A stretch of 64,000 nucleotides of DNA, from NCBI GenBank assembly GCA_903845055.1, contig CAIMWF010000103.1, positions 19,743 through 83,742 of the forward strand, written 5' to 3'. Origin of the DNA: an uncultured Bacteroidales bacterium (GTDB lineage: Bacteria > Bacteroidota > Bacteroidia > Bacteroidales > FEN-979). The notes under the pieces are model-generated. The model searched no databases. It was not told the DNA's origin and saw only the letters and a list, made by a program, of their open reading frames with translations. Both the position numbers and the translations under genes were made by a program. Shown here piece by piece: positions 18,097-25,897 of this stretch; the first letter of the stretch is position 1; each line of letters opens with the position of its first letter.

Positions 18097-18465
18097 TTAA
18101 ACGGCAGGGGGAGCCCGGGGGCCACAGGAACATTTCCAAGCGGCAACGGGTAAATCTTGAGGAAATGAGAAAACAAGGAGGGTGCAGGTTTCAAACCCTG
18201 GCTGAAAAGCGCCGGACGGAAGGAAACCATCGTTCCCTGCAAAATGGTGCTGGGTAAACTGGTTGCTGCGTGAAAATTTCGAAAAGGTGAGAGCCTTCGA
18301 ATATTTTTCAACATCACGCTTGTAACCGATGAAAGTCGGGATGAGCGGTTTTCCCCATATCTTGTACTGGTGAAAATTGATCAGTGATCCTAAACAGATG
18401 ATAGCCACGGCAATGGCCTGGAAGAGGATGAAAAATATTTTCGTGTTATGGCGCCGCCTTATCAT
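18097..18465 (-). CDS. Doubtful small membrane protein
   Basis: A frame of 122 codons starting MIRRRHNTK, with one good transmembrane segment (about residues 5-24) and a charged segment with YKRDVEKYSKAL after it. The C-terminal third is Cys/Pro-rich and looks unconstrained. In favour: a TAATTTTG box at 18491-18498 on this strand, about 25 bp before the ATG. Against: no recognisable family, and unusual composition near the end. It could be a real short protein whose correct 3' end is lost by a frameshift, or chance. Confidence 0.35.
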   Translation of the reverse strand: MIRRRHNTKIFFILFQAIAVAIICLGSLINFHQYKIWGKPLIPTFIGYKRDVEKYSKALTFSKFSRSNQFTQHHFAGNDGFLPSGAFQPGFETCTLLVFSFPQDLPVAAWKCSCGPRAPPAV

Positions 18466-18490
18466 CGGTTGATAAACTTTTAACAATTGG

Positions 18491-18498
18491 CAAAATTA
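18491..18498 (-). promoter_or_regulatory. -7 promoter box on the minus strand
   Basis: TAATTTTG matches TAnnTTTG. It could drive the doubtful small gene at 18465-18097 and, further on, the HmuY-HmuR-HmuY unit starting at 17905. Confidence 0.4.
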
Positions 18499-18624
18499 CA
18501 AAAAATTTCAATCCGTCACCATGGGACGATAAAAAAATTCATCCGGTTATTAACCAATTGTTGATAACCCATGCCATACTGCACGAAAAGCACATTCAAT
18601 GAGACTGTTGCAAAACAGTCCCGC

Positions 18625-19488
18625 TCAACCCAGGTACGATTTCAGCAATTTGCTTCGTGTGCCATGTTTCAGCCGCCTGATGGCCTTTTCCTTGATCTGC
18701 CTGACCCTTTCACGGGTGAGTCCGAACATGGAACCGATCTCATCCAGGGTATAGCTGTGGGCCACCCCGATCCCGTAAAAGAGGTTGATGATCTCCCGTT
18801 CCTTGTCGGCCAGCGACGAAAGCGACCGCTGCACCTCCTTTGCAAGTGATTCCCTGATCAGGTTTTCATCCGTGCCGGGGGTATCTTCATTGACGAAGAT
18901 GTCCACCAGCTTGACCTCCTCGTCCTGGTCGATAGGTGCATCCATCGAAACGATGCGGGTTGCCATGCGCATGGTTTCGGCGACTTTCTGTTCAGGGATC
19001 TCAAGTTCCAGTGCCAGTTCGTTTACCGATGGCGGCCGTTCGAACTGCTGTTCCAGTTTAATGGTAGCTTTCGACATTTTGCTCATCGAACCTACCTGGT
19101 TCAGCGGGAGCCTGACAATACGCGACTGTTCGGCCAGCGCCTGGAGGATCGCCTGACGTATCCACCACACGGCATAGGAGATGAACTTAAAGCCCCTGGT
19201 TTCGTCAAACCGGCGCGCCGCCTTGATCAGCCCCACATTTCCCTCGTTGATGAGGTCAGGGAGGGTCAGCCCCTGGTTCTGGTATTGTTTCGCAACTGAA
19301 ACCACGAAGCGGAGATTCGCCTTGCAGAGCTTTTCGAGGGCTGCCTGGTCGCCGGTCTTTATGCGCTGGGCAAGCTGTACCTCTTCATCTGCCGATATCA
19401 GCTCCTCCTTTGCAATGTCGGAGAGATAGCGGTCGAGCGAAGCCGTTTCACGGTTTGTAATTGATTTCGATATTTTTAGTTGTCTCAT
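18625..19488 (-). CDS. rpoD: Primary sigma factor (RpoD/SigA, Bacteroidota type)
   Basis: A 287-residue sigma-70 factor. It has region 1.2 ([18 protein letters not shown]), region 2 with [31 protein letters not shown] and [15 protein letters not shown], region 3, and region 4.2 helix-turn-helix [18 protein letters not shown]. It lacks region 1.1 and is far shorter than proteobacterial RpoD, as expected for the Bacteroidota housekeeping sigma factor, which reads the TAnnTTTG boxes seen across this window. Its ATG overlaps the stop of the upstream htrA gene by 4 bp (19485-19488), so translation of the two is coupled. From memory, htrA and rpoD are also neighbours in Porphyromonas gingivalis. 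Confidence 0.96.
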   Translation of the reverse strand: MRQLKISKSITNRETASLDRYLSDIAKEELISADEEVQLAQRIKTGDQAALEKLCKANLRFVVSVAKQYQNQGLTLPDLINEGNVGLIKAARRFDETRGFKFISYAVWWIRQAILQALAEQSRIVRLPLNQVGSMSKMSKATIKLEQQFERPPSVNELALELEIPEQKVAETMRMATRIVSMDAPIDQDEEVKLVDIFVNEDTPGTDENLIRESLAKEVQRSLSSLADKEREIINLFYGIGVAHSYTLDEIGSMFGLTRERVRQIKEKAIRRLKHGTRSKLLKSYLG

Positions 19489-20921
19489 AGTCCGATTCCA
19501 TAATAAGCCCTCAGGCCATTCGGGTAGATCCCTTCGATCAGGATCCCTCCCTGGTGGTTCAGGAGTGCCTCTTTTAAGTCTGTGGTCGTGCGCATGGGTT
19601 TGCGGTCAACCGATAACACAATAAACCCCTCACCGATCCCCGCACTTTTCAGTTTCCCGTTTTGAAGGGTTGTAATTTTAAAGCCGTAATCAATCTGAAA
19701 TTTTCTTTTTTCATTCACAGTCAACGGCGTGAATGCTGCCCCGTGGATGAGGAGTTTATTCTCCTTCACCCCGGCCGCCTGCGATTCCTCGCTCTGCATG
19801 GTCAGCGCGAGGTCGTATTCCTTTCCTTCGCGCATCACCGCGATCGATATCTTGTCGCCCGGGCTTTTCTGTGCAATGGCCTCCATCAGTTCGGCCTTGC
19901 CGTTCACCGGGTTGTTTTCGATCCTGATGATCACATCCCCTTTCTGAATTCCTGCCGCCGCCGCCGGTCCGTTTTCAACCACATCCTCAACGTACACGCC
20001 GCGGAGATCGGTGAAACCCTTCTCCTTGGCAAACTGGTCGTTGATTTCGCTATAGTAAACGCCCAGGTAGGCGCGCTGGATCTTGCCGAATTTTGTAAAA
20101 TCATCCACCACCTTGCGAACGATGTTTACCGGGATCGCAAAGGAATACCCGGTATAATATCCTGTTCCGGAAGCGATGGCCGCGTTGATCCCGATCAGCT
20201 CCCCACGCGTATTCACGAGGGCACCGCCGCTGTTGCCGGGGTTGATGGCCGCATCGGTCTGGATAAACGATTCGATGGCACCCTGGGAACCCAGGATGTT
20301 GATGTTCCGTGCCTTTGCACTGACGATCCCGGCCGTGACCGTCGAGGTCAGGTTGAAGGGATTTCCAACCGCCAGCACCCACTCCCCGATCTTCACCTCG
20401 TCGGAATTGCCCCATGTCAGGAACGGAAGTCCCTTTTCATCTATTTTAATTACCGCCAGGTCGGTACTCGGGTCGGTGCCGACAATGGTCGCTTTATATT
20501 CCCGCTTGTCATTCAGGGTTACCAGGATGTTGGTTGCCTCCTGGACGACATGGTTGTTGGTTACGATATATCCTTCAGGCGAAACGATCACCCCCGAGCC
20601 CATCGCACTGTATGGCGATACATATTCCCGGGGCTGGGGGCGCCCGCCGAAATTGAAAAATTCGAAAAAATCATCATACACGAGGCTCTTCTTCTGGAAT
20701 TCAGATTTGATATGAACCACGGCGTGAACCGAAATGGCAGCAGCCGCCTCGAAATCGGGCTGGTTGAAGGCTGCACTCGGGTTGTAACTGACCTGCCTGA
20801 CCGGGATACCCTCGGGCCGTGAACTGAAATATGGCTGTTTCTTTTCGAAGGCTTTGTATAATCCAAGAGAAACAAGCCCTCCCAACAATGCGATTAAAAA
20901 AATGCCGGCAATCCTTTTCAT
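19485..20921 (-). CDS. degQ: Periplasmic serine protease/chaperone of the HtrA (DegQ) family
   Basis: A 478-residue trypsin-like protease anchored or exported by an N-terminal hydrophobic segment (3-22). Catalytic triad: His124 in TNNHVV, Asp154 in STDLAVI and Ser231 in [12 protein letters not shown]1 (about 284-375) is canonical. The second PDZ-like region (about 385-478) is degenerate and ends at the last residue. It degrades or refolds misfolded envelope proteins. It is the first gene of a two-gene unit with rpoD, overlapping it by 4 bp. No exact TAnnTTTG box was found in the 238 bp upstream, so envelope stress could act through another promoter type, but that is not visible. Confidence 0.94.
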   Translation of the reverse strand: MKRIAGIFLIALLGGLVSLGLYKAFEKKQPYFSSRPEGIPVRQVSYNPSAAFNQPDFEAAAAISVHAVVHIKSEFQKKSLVYDDFFEFFNFGGRPQPREYVSPYSAMGSGVIVSPEGYIVTNNHVVQEATNILVTLNDKREYKATIVGTDPSTDLAVIKIDEKGLPFLTWGNSDEVKIGEWVLAVGNPFNLTSTVTAGIVSAKARNINILGSQGAIESFIQTDAAINPGNSGGALVNTRGELIGINAAIASGTGYYTGYSFAIPVNIVRKVVDDFTKFGKIQRAYLGVYYSEINDQFAKEKGFTDLRGVYVEDVVENGPAAAAGIQKGDVIIRIENNPVNGKAELMEAIAQKSPGDKISIAVMREGKEYDLALTMQSEESQAAGVKENKLLIHGAAFTPLTVNEKRKFQIDYGFKITTLQNGKLKSAGIGEGFIVLSVDRKPMRTTTDLKEALLNHQGGILIEGIYPNGLRAYYGIGL

Positions 20922-21159
20922 AGTGTCCTGTTTTGATTCTAACCTGGTTTGTTTTATTTTACCGGATCAGCTCCGTATTGATTACAACACTCAAACGACG
21001 TTACATTTTCGATATTTTTCCTCCTGCTGTTAAAATCTGTTAATCTCCTGTTAAAAAAAAGTTAAAAAGATTTCTGTTTTTGCATATCACCTTTCAGGGT
21101 CGAACCCGATTAACAGACAAAGGATTTATCAAAAAGTTGTAACAAAAAAATAAAAATTT

Positions 21160-22398
21160 ATGAGAACGTTCCTGTTGATCATCTGTAGTTCTTTTTCGCT
21201 GACAACGCCTGTTAACAGCGTTGTCATTTCTGATTTATCTTATTGTATTCCAGGCACAATAACGACCATTCAAACCGGTCCCGCAAAGTTTCCGCCGGGG
21301 CTTCCACAGCCTTTTCCTCCTGACGCGCCGTATCGGGATGCAAAGAACATACACGACAAATACACCGCCGGAGGCGCAGATGTTTACATAAGCGAAAATC
21401 GTGCCAATTTAGATTCAATAAAAATAAAAAGTCAAATTGTCAGCGCCGTTTTCTGGAATGTCGAAAATCTTTATGACCCTTATGACGATACGACAAAGCT
21501 GGATGATGAGTTCACTTCAGCGGGAACCCGGCACTGGAATTACACCAGGTTCAGGCTTAAGCTGAACCATGTGGCGAAGACGCTGCTGGCGGCCGGCCGG
21601 TGGGATCCGCCTGCAATTGCCGGACTGTGTGAAGTGGAAAACAGGTATGTGCTGAACAAGCTGATCTATGAAACGCCGCTCAAACCGTGGAAGTACAAAT
21701 TCATTCATTACGAATCGTCCGACCGGCGGGGCGTCGATGTGGCCATGCTCTACCGTCCCTCGGTTCTGAAGGTGCTGTCGAGCCGCCGGGTACCGATCCG
21801 GTTCCCCTTCGACACCCTATCCATGACCCGAGATATCCTGATGGTGCAGGGAATCCTGTTCGGCTGCGACACCCTCACCCTGTTTGTCAACCATTGGCCA
21901 TCACGGCGCGGAGGATACCTGGGATCGCAGCCACGCAGGAATTTTGTGGCCACTGTATTGCTCCGGCAGGTTGACTCGATCAGACAGGCCAATCCACGCG
22001 CAAACATCCTCATCATGGGCGATTTCAATGACGAGCCCACCAGCGAAAGCCTGGTCAGTGTTCTGGGTGCAAAAACGGATACCATTCCATTCGTTGAAAC
22101 TTCACTATTCAACCTCATGGGTATCCGGAACCGGAACAAGACGGAGGGGACGCTTAAATACCGAGACCAATGGAGCACCTTCGACCAGTTCATCGTGTCG
22201 GGACCCATGCTGAAGGGCTTGTCTGGTCTCCGAACCGGCATCCATGCCAGGGCCTTCCGCGCCCCGTTCCTGCTGGAAGAGGACAACACCTACTTTGGTG
22301 AAAAACTTAACAGAACCTACGTCGGCCCCAGGTATCACGGGGGTTTCAGCGATCATTTGCCGGTTATCGCGGAGATCAGGCAAACCATAAGACAGTGA
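21160..22398 (+). CDS. Exported endonuclease/exonuclease/phosphatase-family protein
   Basis: A 412-residue protein with an N-terminal hydrophobic signal (about 3-21), so probably periplasmic or secreted. The EEP fold begins near residue 90 with FWNVENLYD. It contains GLCEVEN (Mg-binding Glu), NHWPSRRGG (catalytic His), MGDFNDEP (Asp/Asn pair) and a C-terminal SDHLPV (final His). Relatives cleave phosphodiester or phosphomonoester bonds in nucleic acids, phospholipids or sugars; the substrate here is open. About 70 residues between the signal and the fold have no recognised domain. The TGA stop at 22396-22398 is the first three bases of a 7-bp tandem repeat. Confidence 0.85.
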   Translation: MRTFLLIICSSFSLTTPVNSVVISDLSYCIPGTITTIQTGPAKFPPGLPQPFPPDAPYRDAKNIHDKYTAGGADVYISENRANLDSIKIKSQIVSAVFWNVENLYDPYDDTTKLDDEFTSAGTRHWNYTRFRLKLNHVAKTLLAAGRWDPPAIAGLCEVENRYVLNKLIYETPLKPWKYKFIHYESSDRRGVDVAMLYRPSVLKVLSSRRVPIRFPFDTLSMTRDILMVQGILFGCDTLTLFVNHWPSRRGGYLGSQPRRNFVATVLLRQVDSIRQANPRANILIMGDFNDEPTSESLVSVLGAKTDTIPFVETSLFNLMGIRNRNKTEGTLKYRDQWSTFDQFIVSGPMLKGLSGLRTGIHARAFRAPFLLEEDNTYFGEKLNRTYVGPRYHGGFSDHLPVIAEIRQTIRQ

Positions 22399-22423
22399 CG
22401 AATGACGAGTGACGAGTGATGAG
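22396..22423 (+). repeat. 7-bp tandem repeat anchored on a stop codon (left arm)
   Basis: Four 7-bp units, TGACGAA, TGACGAG, TGACGAG and TGATGAG. The first TGA is the stop codon of the EEP-family gene. It pairs with the right arm at 23133-23160. Confidence 0.92.
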
Positions 22424-22460
22424 GTAGCGAGGTAGCGAGATAGCGAAATGTCGAAATGGC
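22421..22460 (+). repeat. 8-bp tandem repeat, same family as at 13332
   Basis: Five 8-bp units: GAGGTAGC twice, then GAGATAGC, GAAATGTC and GAAATGGC. This is the same degenerating GAGGTAGC-to-GAAATAGC series found after the TonB receptor gene. Confidence 0.9.
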
Positions 22461-22684
22461 GAAGCAATCACGAACACCCGAAATAAATAAAAATGATTGT
22501 GAGTAATTTACGAAAACGCAGATCAAACTCTATGGTCCTCCGTGACAACTCTGTGGATCTCCGTGTACAAAACATTGGCTGGCAATGGCCAACCCTGGAG
22601 TCGCATAAATCATTATTCAGATAGCGTGATCGTAATTGGAAAGAAAAATTTGGGCTTTATCGTAACCAATCCGGACAGTTTTAT

Positions 22685-22692
22685 TATCTTTG
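22685..22692 (+). promoter_or_regulatory. -7 promoter box inside the repeat island
   Basis: TATCTTTG matches TAnnTTTG. Downstream (about 22697-22800) there is no gene, only GC-rich potential hairpins such as CAGCC-GGGC-GGCTG (near 22713) and a GGGTGT/ACACCC pair. A small RNA is possible. Confidence 0.3.
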
Positions 22693-22817
22693 GGATTGAA
22701 TTTCACATAGGCAGCCGGGCGGCTGTTTCCGTGCAATGGTTCTTTACCCTCCCGGGACACGGGTGTTTTCAAACCCACCGACACACCCCGAACCCATTCA
22801 ATTAACCGGTCCTATTT

Positions 22818-22860
22818 CTAAGTCTCCCCTAAGACCTCCCTAAGTCTTCTCTAAGTGTCG
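22818..22860. repeat. 11-bp tandem repeat
   Basis: Four units in exact 11-bp register, each beginning CTAAG: CTAAGTCTCCC, CTAAGACCTCC, CTAAGTCTTCT and CTAAGTGTCG plus one base. Confidence 0.88.
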
Positions 22861-22934
22861 TTTCATATTCGTACCGGTATTGTCTTGCCTTCATGATGAA
22901 TTCATGTGCTTTCCTTTCATCCGGATGCACTTCC

Positions 22935-22983
22935 GTTCGACATTCGATATTCGACATTCGACATTCGATATCCGATATTTGAA
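22935..22983. repeat. 7-bp tandem repeat (ATTCGAC family)
   Basis: Seven 7-bp units in register: GTTCGAC, ATTCGAT, ATTCGAC twice, ATTCGAT, ATCCGAT and ATTTGAA. Confidence 0.9.
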
Positions 22984-23132
22984 TCAATACCGTCTTATAT
23001 TTTCTTTGCGTCCTTCGCGTAATTCCTTTGCGCCCTTCGTGGTTAAAGTTCCCAGGTTTCCTGGCAACCACAAAAACAAGCAAAAATGACTCTTTCAAAA
23101 AAATTGAAACTGCCTCTCCAGTTTAATCTTTA

Positions 23133-23160
23133 TTAGTCACTCGTCACTCGTCATTTGTCA
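23133..23160 (-). repeat. 7-bp tandem repeat anchored on a stop codon (right arm)
   Basis: Read on the minus strand: TGACAAA, TGACGAG, TGACGAG and TGACTAA. The first TGA is the stop codon of the radical SAM gene. It is the inverted counterpart of the array at 22396-22423. Confidence 0.92.
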
Positions 23161-24186
23161 TTCATTCCATCTTCCCTCAATCGCCGTACCGCATTCCGGG
23201 CATCTCCACCGGCAGATCCGGTTTCCCATGACAATAAAGCCGGAACGCCTGACAAGTAAGGCATTGCAGCCGGGGCAAATGGTATTTTCCGAATCCGCCC
23301 CCGGAACATTGCCAAGGTAAACAAAGCGGATTCCCTCCTTCAATGCGATCTCCCGGGCCTTCACCAGCGATGACAGCGGCGTGGCCGGTACACCACCCAT
23401 TTTATACATGGGGTGGAACCTGCTGAAATGCAAGGGTGTCCCTGAAAATCCATGGGTGGCAAGCCATCCGCACATGCGGGCGATCATCTCAGGGCGGTCG
23501 GTGATACCGGGGATCAGCAGGTTGGTGATCTCAAGCCAGACTCCCTCCTCTTTCAATACCTCCAGGGTGCGCAACACCGGTTGCAGGCTTCCGCCAAACA
23601 ATGTTTTGTAGGTTTCCTCCGAAAACGCCTTCAGGTCGATGTTGGCGGCATCGGTAACTTTCGCCAGTTCTTGCAAAGGCTGTTCCTCCAGGTAGCCGTT
23701 TGATATGAGCAGGTTCTTCAGCCCGGCAGCCCTTGCCAATTTGGCGGTTTCCAGGGCATATTCGAAAAAAACGGTGGGTTCGGTATAGGTAAAGGCAACG
23801 GATTGGCATCCTTCCCTTGCTGCTGACGCAACAACCTGTGCGGGGAACAGTTCCAGGTGCGGAATGCTGTCGGGACTTTTCTGCGAGATTTCCCAGTTCT
23901 GGCAGTTCCTGCAGCGCAGGTTGCACCCGGCCGTTGCGATCGAGAAACAGGAAGAACCCGGGAGGAAATGAAACAGCGGTTTCTTTTCAACGGGGTCGAT
24001 GTGCGCTGAACACGGGTTGCCATAGGCGATGGTATAAAGTTTCCCGCCTGAGGCGAAATGGGTGTGACAGATGCCTGTCATCCCTTCGCGAAGCGTGCAA
24101 TGGTGCGGACAGAGTTCACAACGGACATGGTCCCCTGCAACCGTGTACCAGGCCGATTCGCGCGTATATTTTCCCGAAATATCCAT
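23158..24186 (-). CDS. amrS: AmmeMemoRadiSam system radical SAM enzyme
   Basis: A 342-residue cytoplasmic radical SAM protein of the AmrS type. The SAM cluster motif CNLRCRNC gives Cys88, Cys92 and Cys95. An N-terminal Cys set (Cys23, 26, 30, 40) precedes it, and the C-terminus has a zinc-ribbon-like array (CPGC, then CRWRCPEC). Family members co-occur with Memo and AMMECR1 proteins in archaea, bacteria and, as separate genes, eukaryotes; the reaction is not known. The frame can be extended to 24258, but a good promoter (-7 at 24256-24263, -33 at 24284-24287) places the transcript start near 24251. That rules the longer start out and supports the ATG at 24186. It is divergent from the Memo-AMMECR1 gene, 118 bp away. 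Confidence 0.93.
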   Translation of the reverse strand: MDISGKYTRESAWYTVAGDHVRCELCPHHCTLREGMTGICHTHFASGGKLYTIAYGNPCSAHIDPVEKKPLFHFLPGSSCFSIATAGCNLRCRNCQNWEISQKSPDSIPHLELFPAQVVASAAREGCQSVAFTYTEPTVFFEYALETAKLARAAGLKNLLISNGYLEEQPLQELAKVTDAANIDLKAFSEETYKTLFGGSLQPVLRTLEVLKEEGVWLEITNLLIPGITDRPEMIARMCGWLATHGFSGTPLHFSRFHPMYKMGGVPATPLSSLVKAREIALKEGIRFVYLGNVPGADSENTICPGCNALLVRRSGFIVMGNRICRWRCPECGTAIEGRWNE

Positions 24187-24255
24187 TGCTCGACTTTGCC
24201 GGGCAGCCGATTGATTTTTCGGCCTGCCTTTCGTACCTTTACATTGAATTTCATT

Positions 24256-24287
24256 CAAAGTTACGACGAATCATCTCACAGAACAAA
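24256..24287 (-). promoter_or_regulatory. Complete Bacteroidota promoter for amrS
   Basis: On the minus strand, TTTG (24284-24287), 20 bp, then TAACTTTG (24256-24263). This is the best match in the window to the -33 TTTG / -7 TAnnTTTG consensus. It lies in the gap between the divergent amrS and Memo-AMMECR1 genes and decides the amrS start. Confidence 0.7.
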
Positions 24288-24304
24288 AGCGGGGACAGCG
24301 ATTG

Positions 24305-25897
24305 ATGTTTAACCCATTCAAACCATTGAAATACAGACATATTCTATTTATAACCCTTTTCATGATGGGAACATTCTTTGATTTCGGCCATGGGGCAGCG
24401 GCGCAGGACAAACCGGGAAAGGGTGACAGGAAACCCTCGGCCGCAGGGCATTTTTACCCGGGCAGCCAGGCAGAATTGAGCCGAACCCTTGCCGGGCTGT
24501 TTTCCGCTGCTACGCCCTGTAAATCGCGCCATGTGCTGGCCGTGGTGGCACCGCATGCCGGGTTTGTCTATTCGGGCATTGTTGCCGCCAGCAGTTACAA
24601 CCAACTTGATCCCGGAAAAGAATACGACAACGTTTTCGTGATTGGATCGAGCCATTATGTTGCCTTCGACGGTGCTTCGGTCTATGACCGGGGAGATTAT
24701 GTTACGCCGCTCGGGAAGGTCCCCGTGAACAAGGAAATAGCGGCAAAACTGATGGCCCCCGGCCGTTTGTTTTCCTTTCACGCCGAAGCCGACAGCAACG
24801 AACACTGCATCGAGGTGCAGGTCCCGTTCCTGCAATATCACCTGAAAAAGGGGTTCAGGCTGGTACCCATTGTCATAGCCACGCAATCAGAAGCCACCTG
24901 CCGGTCGGTTGCTGAAGCCCTGAAACCTTTCGTCAACGAACGCAACCTGTTTGTTTTCAGCACCGATTTTTCTCATTATCCATCCTGGGCCGATGCGAAG
25001 GTCACCGACAAGGCCACCTGCGATGCAATCGTGGCAGGGAGTCCCGGCAAACTGGTTAAATTCCTCGATTCTTATAAGACCAGCCGGATCCCCAACCTGG
25101 CCACCAACCTTTGCGGCTGGACCTCCATCCTGACCATGCTGTACATGTTCAGGGACGACCCGGCGATAAAGATCACACCGGTGAAGTATATGAACTCGGG
25201 AGACTCAGAAAATGGTGACAAACAGCAGGTGGTGGGTTACTGGTCGCTCGTGGTTACCGGTCCGGAACCACAGGAGACCGGTTCAGCAGTCCTGCATGAT
25301 CCGGCCGGGGCAGGTCATGGTACAGGGACCTTTGATTTCAGCCCGTCGGATAAGATCCTGATGTTGAAGATTGCACGAAAAACCATCATAAAGTATGTTG
25401 GCGAGCGAAGGGTATATGAACCCGACTTTCCCATCCCCGATGGCTTGAAAATTCATGCAGGAGTCTTTGTGACCCTGAAAAAACACGGCGAACTCCGCGG
25501 CTGCATAGGCCGGTTCACAGCCGACCTGCCGCTATACAGGCTGATCTCCGAAATGGCAATCGCTTCGGCTACCGAAGACAGCCGCTTTGACACGGTAAAG
25601 CTAAAGGAACTCGGGAGCCTGGAGATCGAGATCTCGGTATTGTCGCCGCTAAAGAAAATCCAGTCCCCGGGGGAGATTGTTCCGGGCCGGCATGGCATCT
25701 ATATTAAAAAGGGAAACCGTTCGGGAACATTTTTGCCCCAGGTCGCCATGGAGACCGGTTGGAACCGTGAGGAATTCCTGGGACATTGCGCACGCGACAA
25801 GGCAGGTATCGGCTGGGATGGATGGAAGGATGCCGAAATTTACACCTATGAAGCCTGTGTTTTTTCCGAAGATGAGTTTAACGGCAGCAAAGATTGA
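24305..25897 (+). CDS. Exported Memo-AMMECR1 fusion (AmmeMemoRadiSam proteins B and A)
   Basis: A 530-residue protein with a hydrophobic N-terminal segment (about 11-28) ending in GAAAQ, a plausible signal peptide. The Memo domain (about 44-320) keeps all four metal-site residues of MEMO1: His84 in VAPHAG, His117 in GSSHY, His224 in DFSHYPS and Cys270 in NLCGW. The AMMECR1 domain (about 345-525) has the LRGCIG motif at 397-402. Such B-A fusions are known; export is unexpected because the partner AmrS has no signal and needs a reducing cytoplasm. Either the segment is a membrane anchor, or the matured substrate is handled outside. It is divergent from amrS. The 3' end overlaps the 3' end of convergent addB by 20 bp. 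Confidence 0.9.
   Translation: MFNPFKPLKYRHILFITLFMMGTFFDFGHGAAAQDKPGKGDRKPSAAGHFYPGSQAELSRTLAGLFSAATPCKSRHVLAVVAPHAGFVYSGIVAASSYNQLDPGKEYDNVFVIGSSHYVAFDGASVYDRGDYVTPLGKVPVNKEIAAKLMAPGRLFSFHAEADSNEHCIEVQVPFLQYHLKKGFRLVPIVIATQSEATCRSVAEALKPFVNERNLFVFSTDFSHYPSWADAKVTDKATCDAIVAGSPGKLVKFLDSYKTSRIPNLATNLCGWTSILTMLYMFRDDPAIKITPVKYMNSGDSENGDKQQVVGYWSLVVTGPEPQETGSAVLHDPAGAGHGTGTFDFSPSDKILMLKIARKTIIKYVGERRVYEPDFPIPDGLKIHAGVFVTLKKHGELRGCIGRFTADLPLYRLISEMAIASATEDSRFDTVKLKELGSLEIEISVLSPLKKIQSPGEIVPGRHGIYIKKGNRSGTFLPQVAMETGWNREEFLGHCARDKAGIGWDGWKDAEIYTYEACVFSEDEFNGSKD

Larger units (their letters stand above)
17906..18624. other. 719-bp region with one doubtful small gene
   Basis: Between the HmuY gene start and the rpoD stop. 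It holds a -7 box on the minus strand (18491-18498), a doubtful small membrane-protein frame (18097-18465) and two short hairpins: GGTTAT/ATAACC near 18546-18568, and GACTGTT-GCAA-AACAGTC at 18603-18620, just past the rpoD stop. The second has no T-run, so it is a weak terminator candidate at best. I looked for the conserved boxes of a cobalamin riboswitch ahead of the uptake genes and did not find them. Confidence 0.6.
22399..23157. repeat. Repeat island: mosaic of short tandem repeat families
   Basis: A 759-bp intergenic region made largely of short tandem arrays: TGACGAG-type 7-mers (22396-22423), GAGGTAGC-type 8-mers (22421-22460), CTCCGTG-type units of 10-11 bp (22538-22568), CTAAGTCTCCC-type 11-mers (22818-22860), ATTCGAC-type 7-mers (22935-22983), CTTTGCGTC/CTTCG units (23004-23046), and the 7-mers again in inverted orientation (23133-23160). 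The first and last arrays form a 24-bp inverted repeat with 22 matches, each anchored on a gene's stop codon. A -7 box and two hairpins lie at 22685-22790. No credible protein-coding frame is seen. Confidence 0.85.

Noticed and set aside
17906..18260. Possible cobalamin riboswitch upstream of the HmuY-HmuR-HmuY unit.
   Set aside because: GC-rich pieces such as GCAGGGAACGATGG are present on the minus strand, but the conserved B12-box order and the core helices could not be matched.
22542..22805. An 87-codon frame inside the repeat island.
   Set aside because: It starts without an ATG in a sensible context, runs through repeat units and has no recognisable protein features.
22399..23157. CRISPR array in the repeat island.
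   Set aside because: The repeats are only 7-11 bp, directly abutting without spacers, and no cas genes are nearby.
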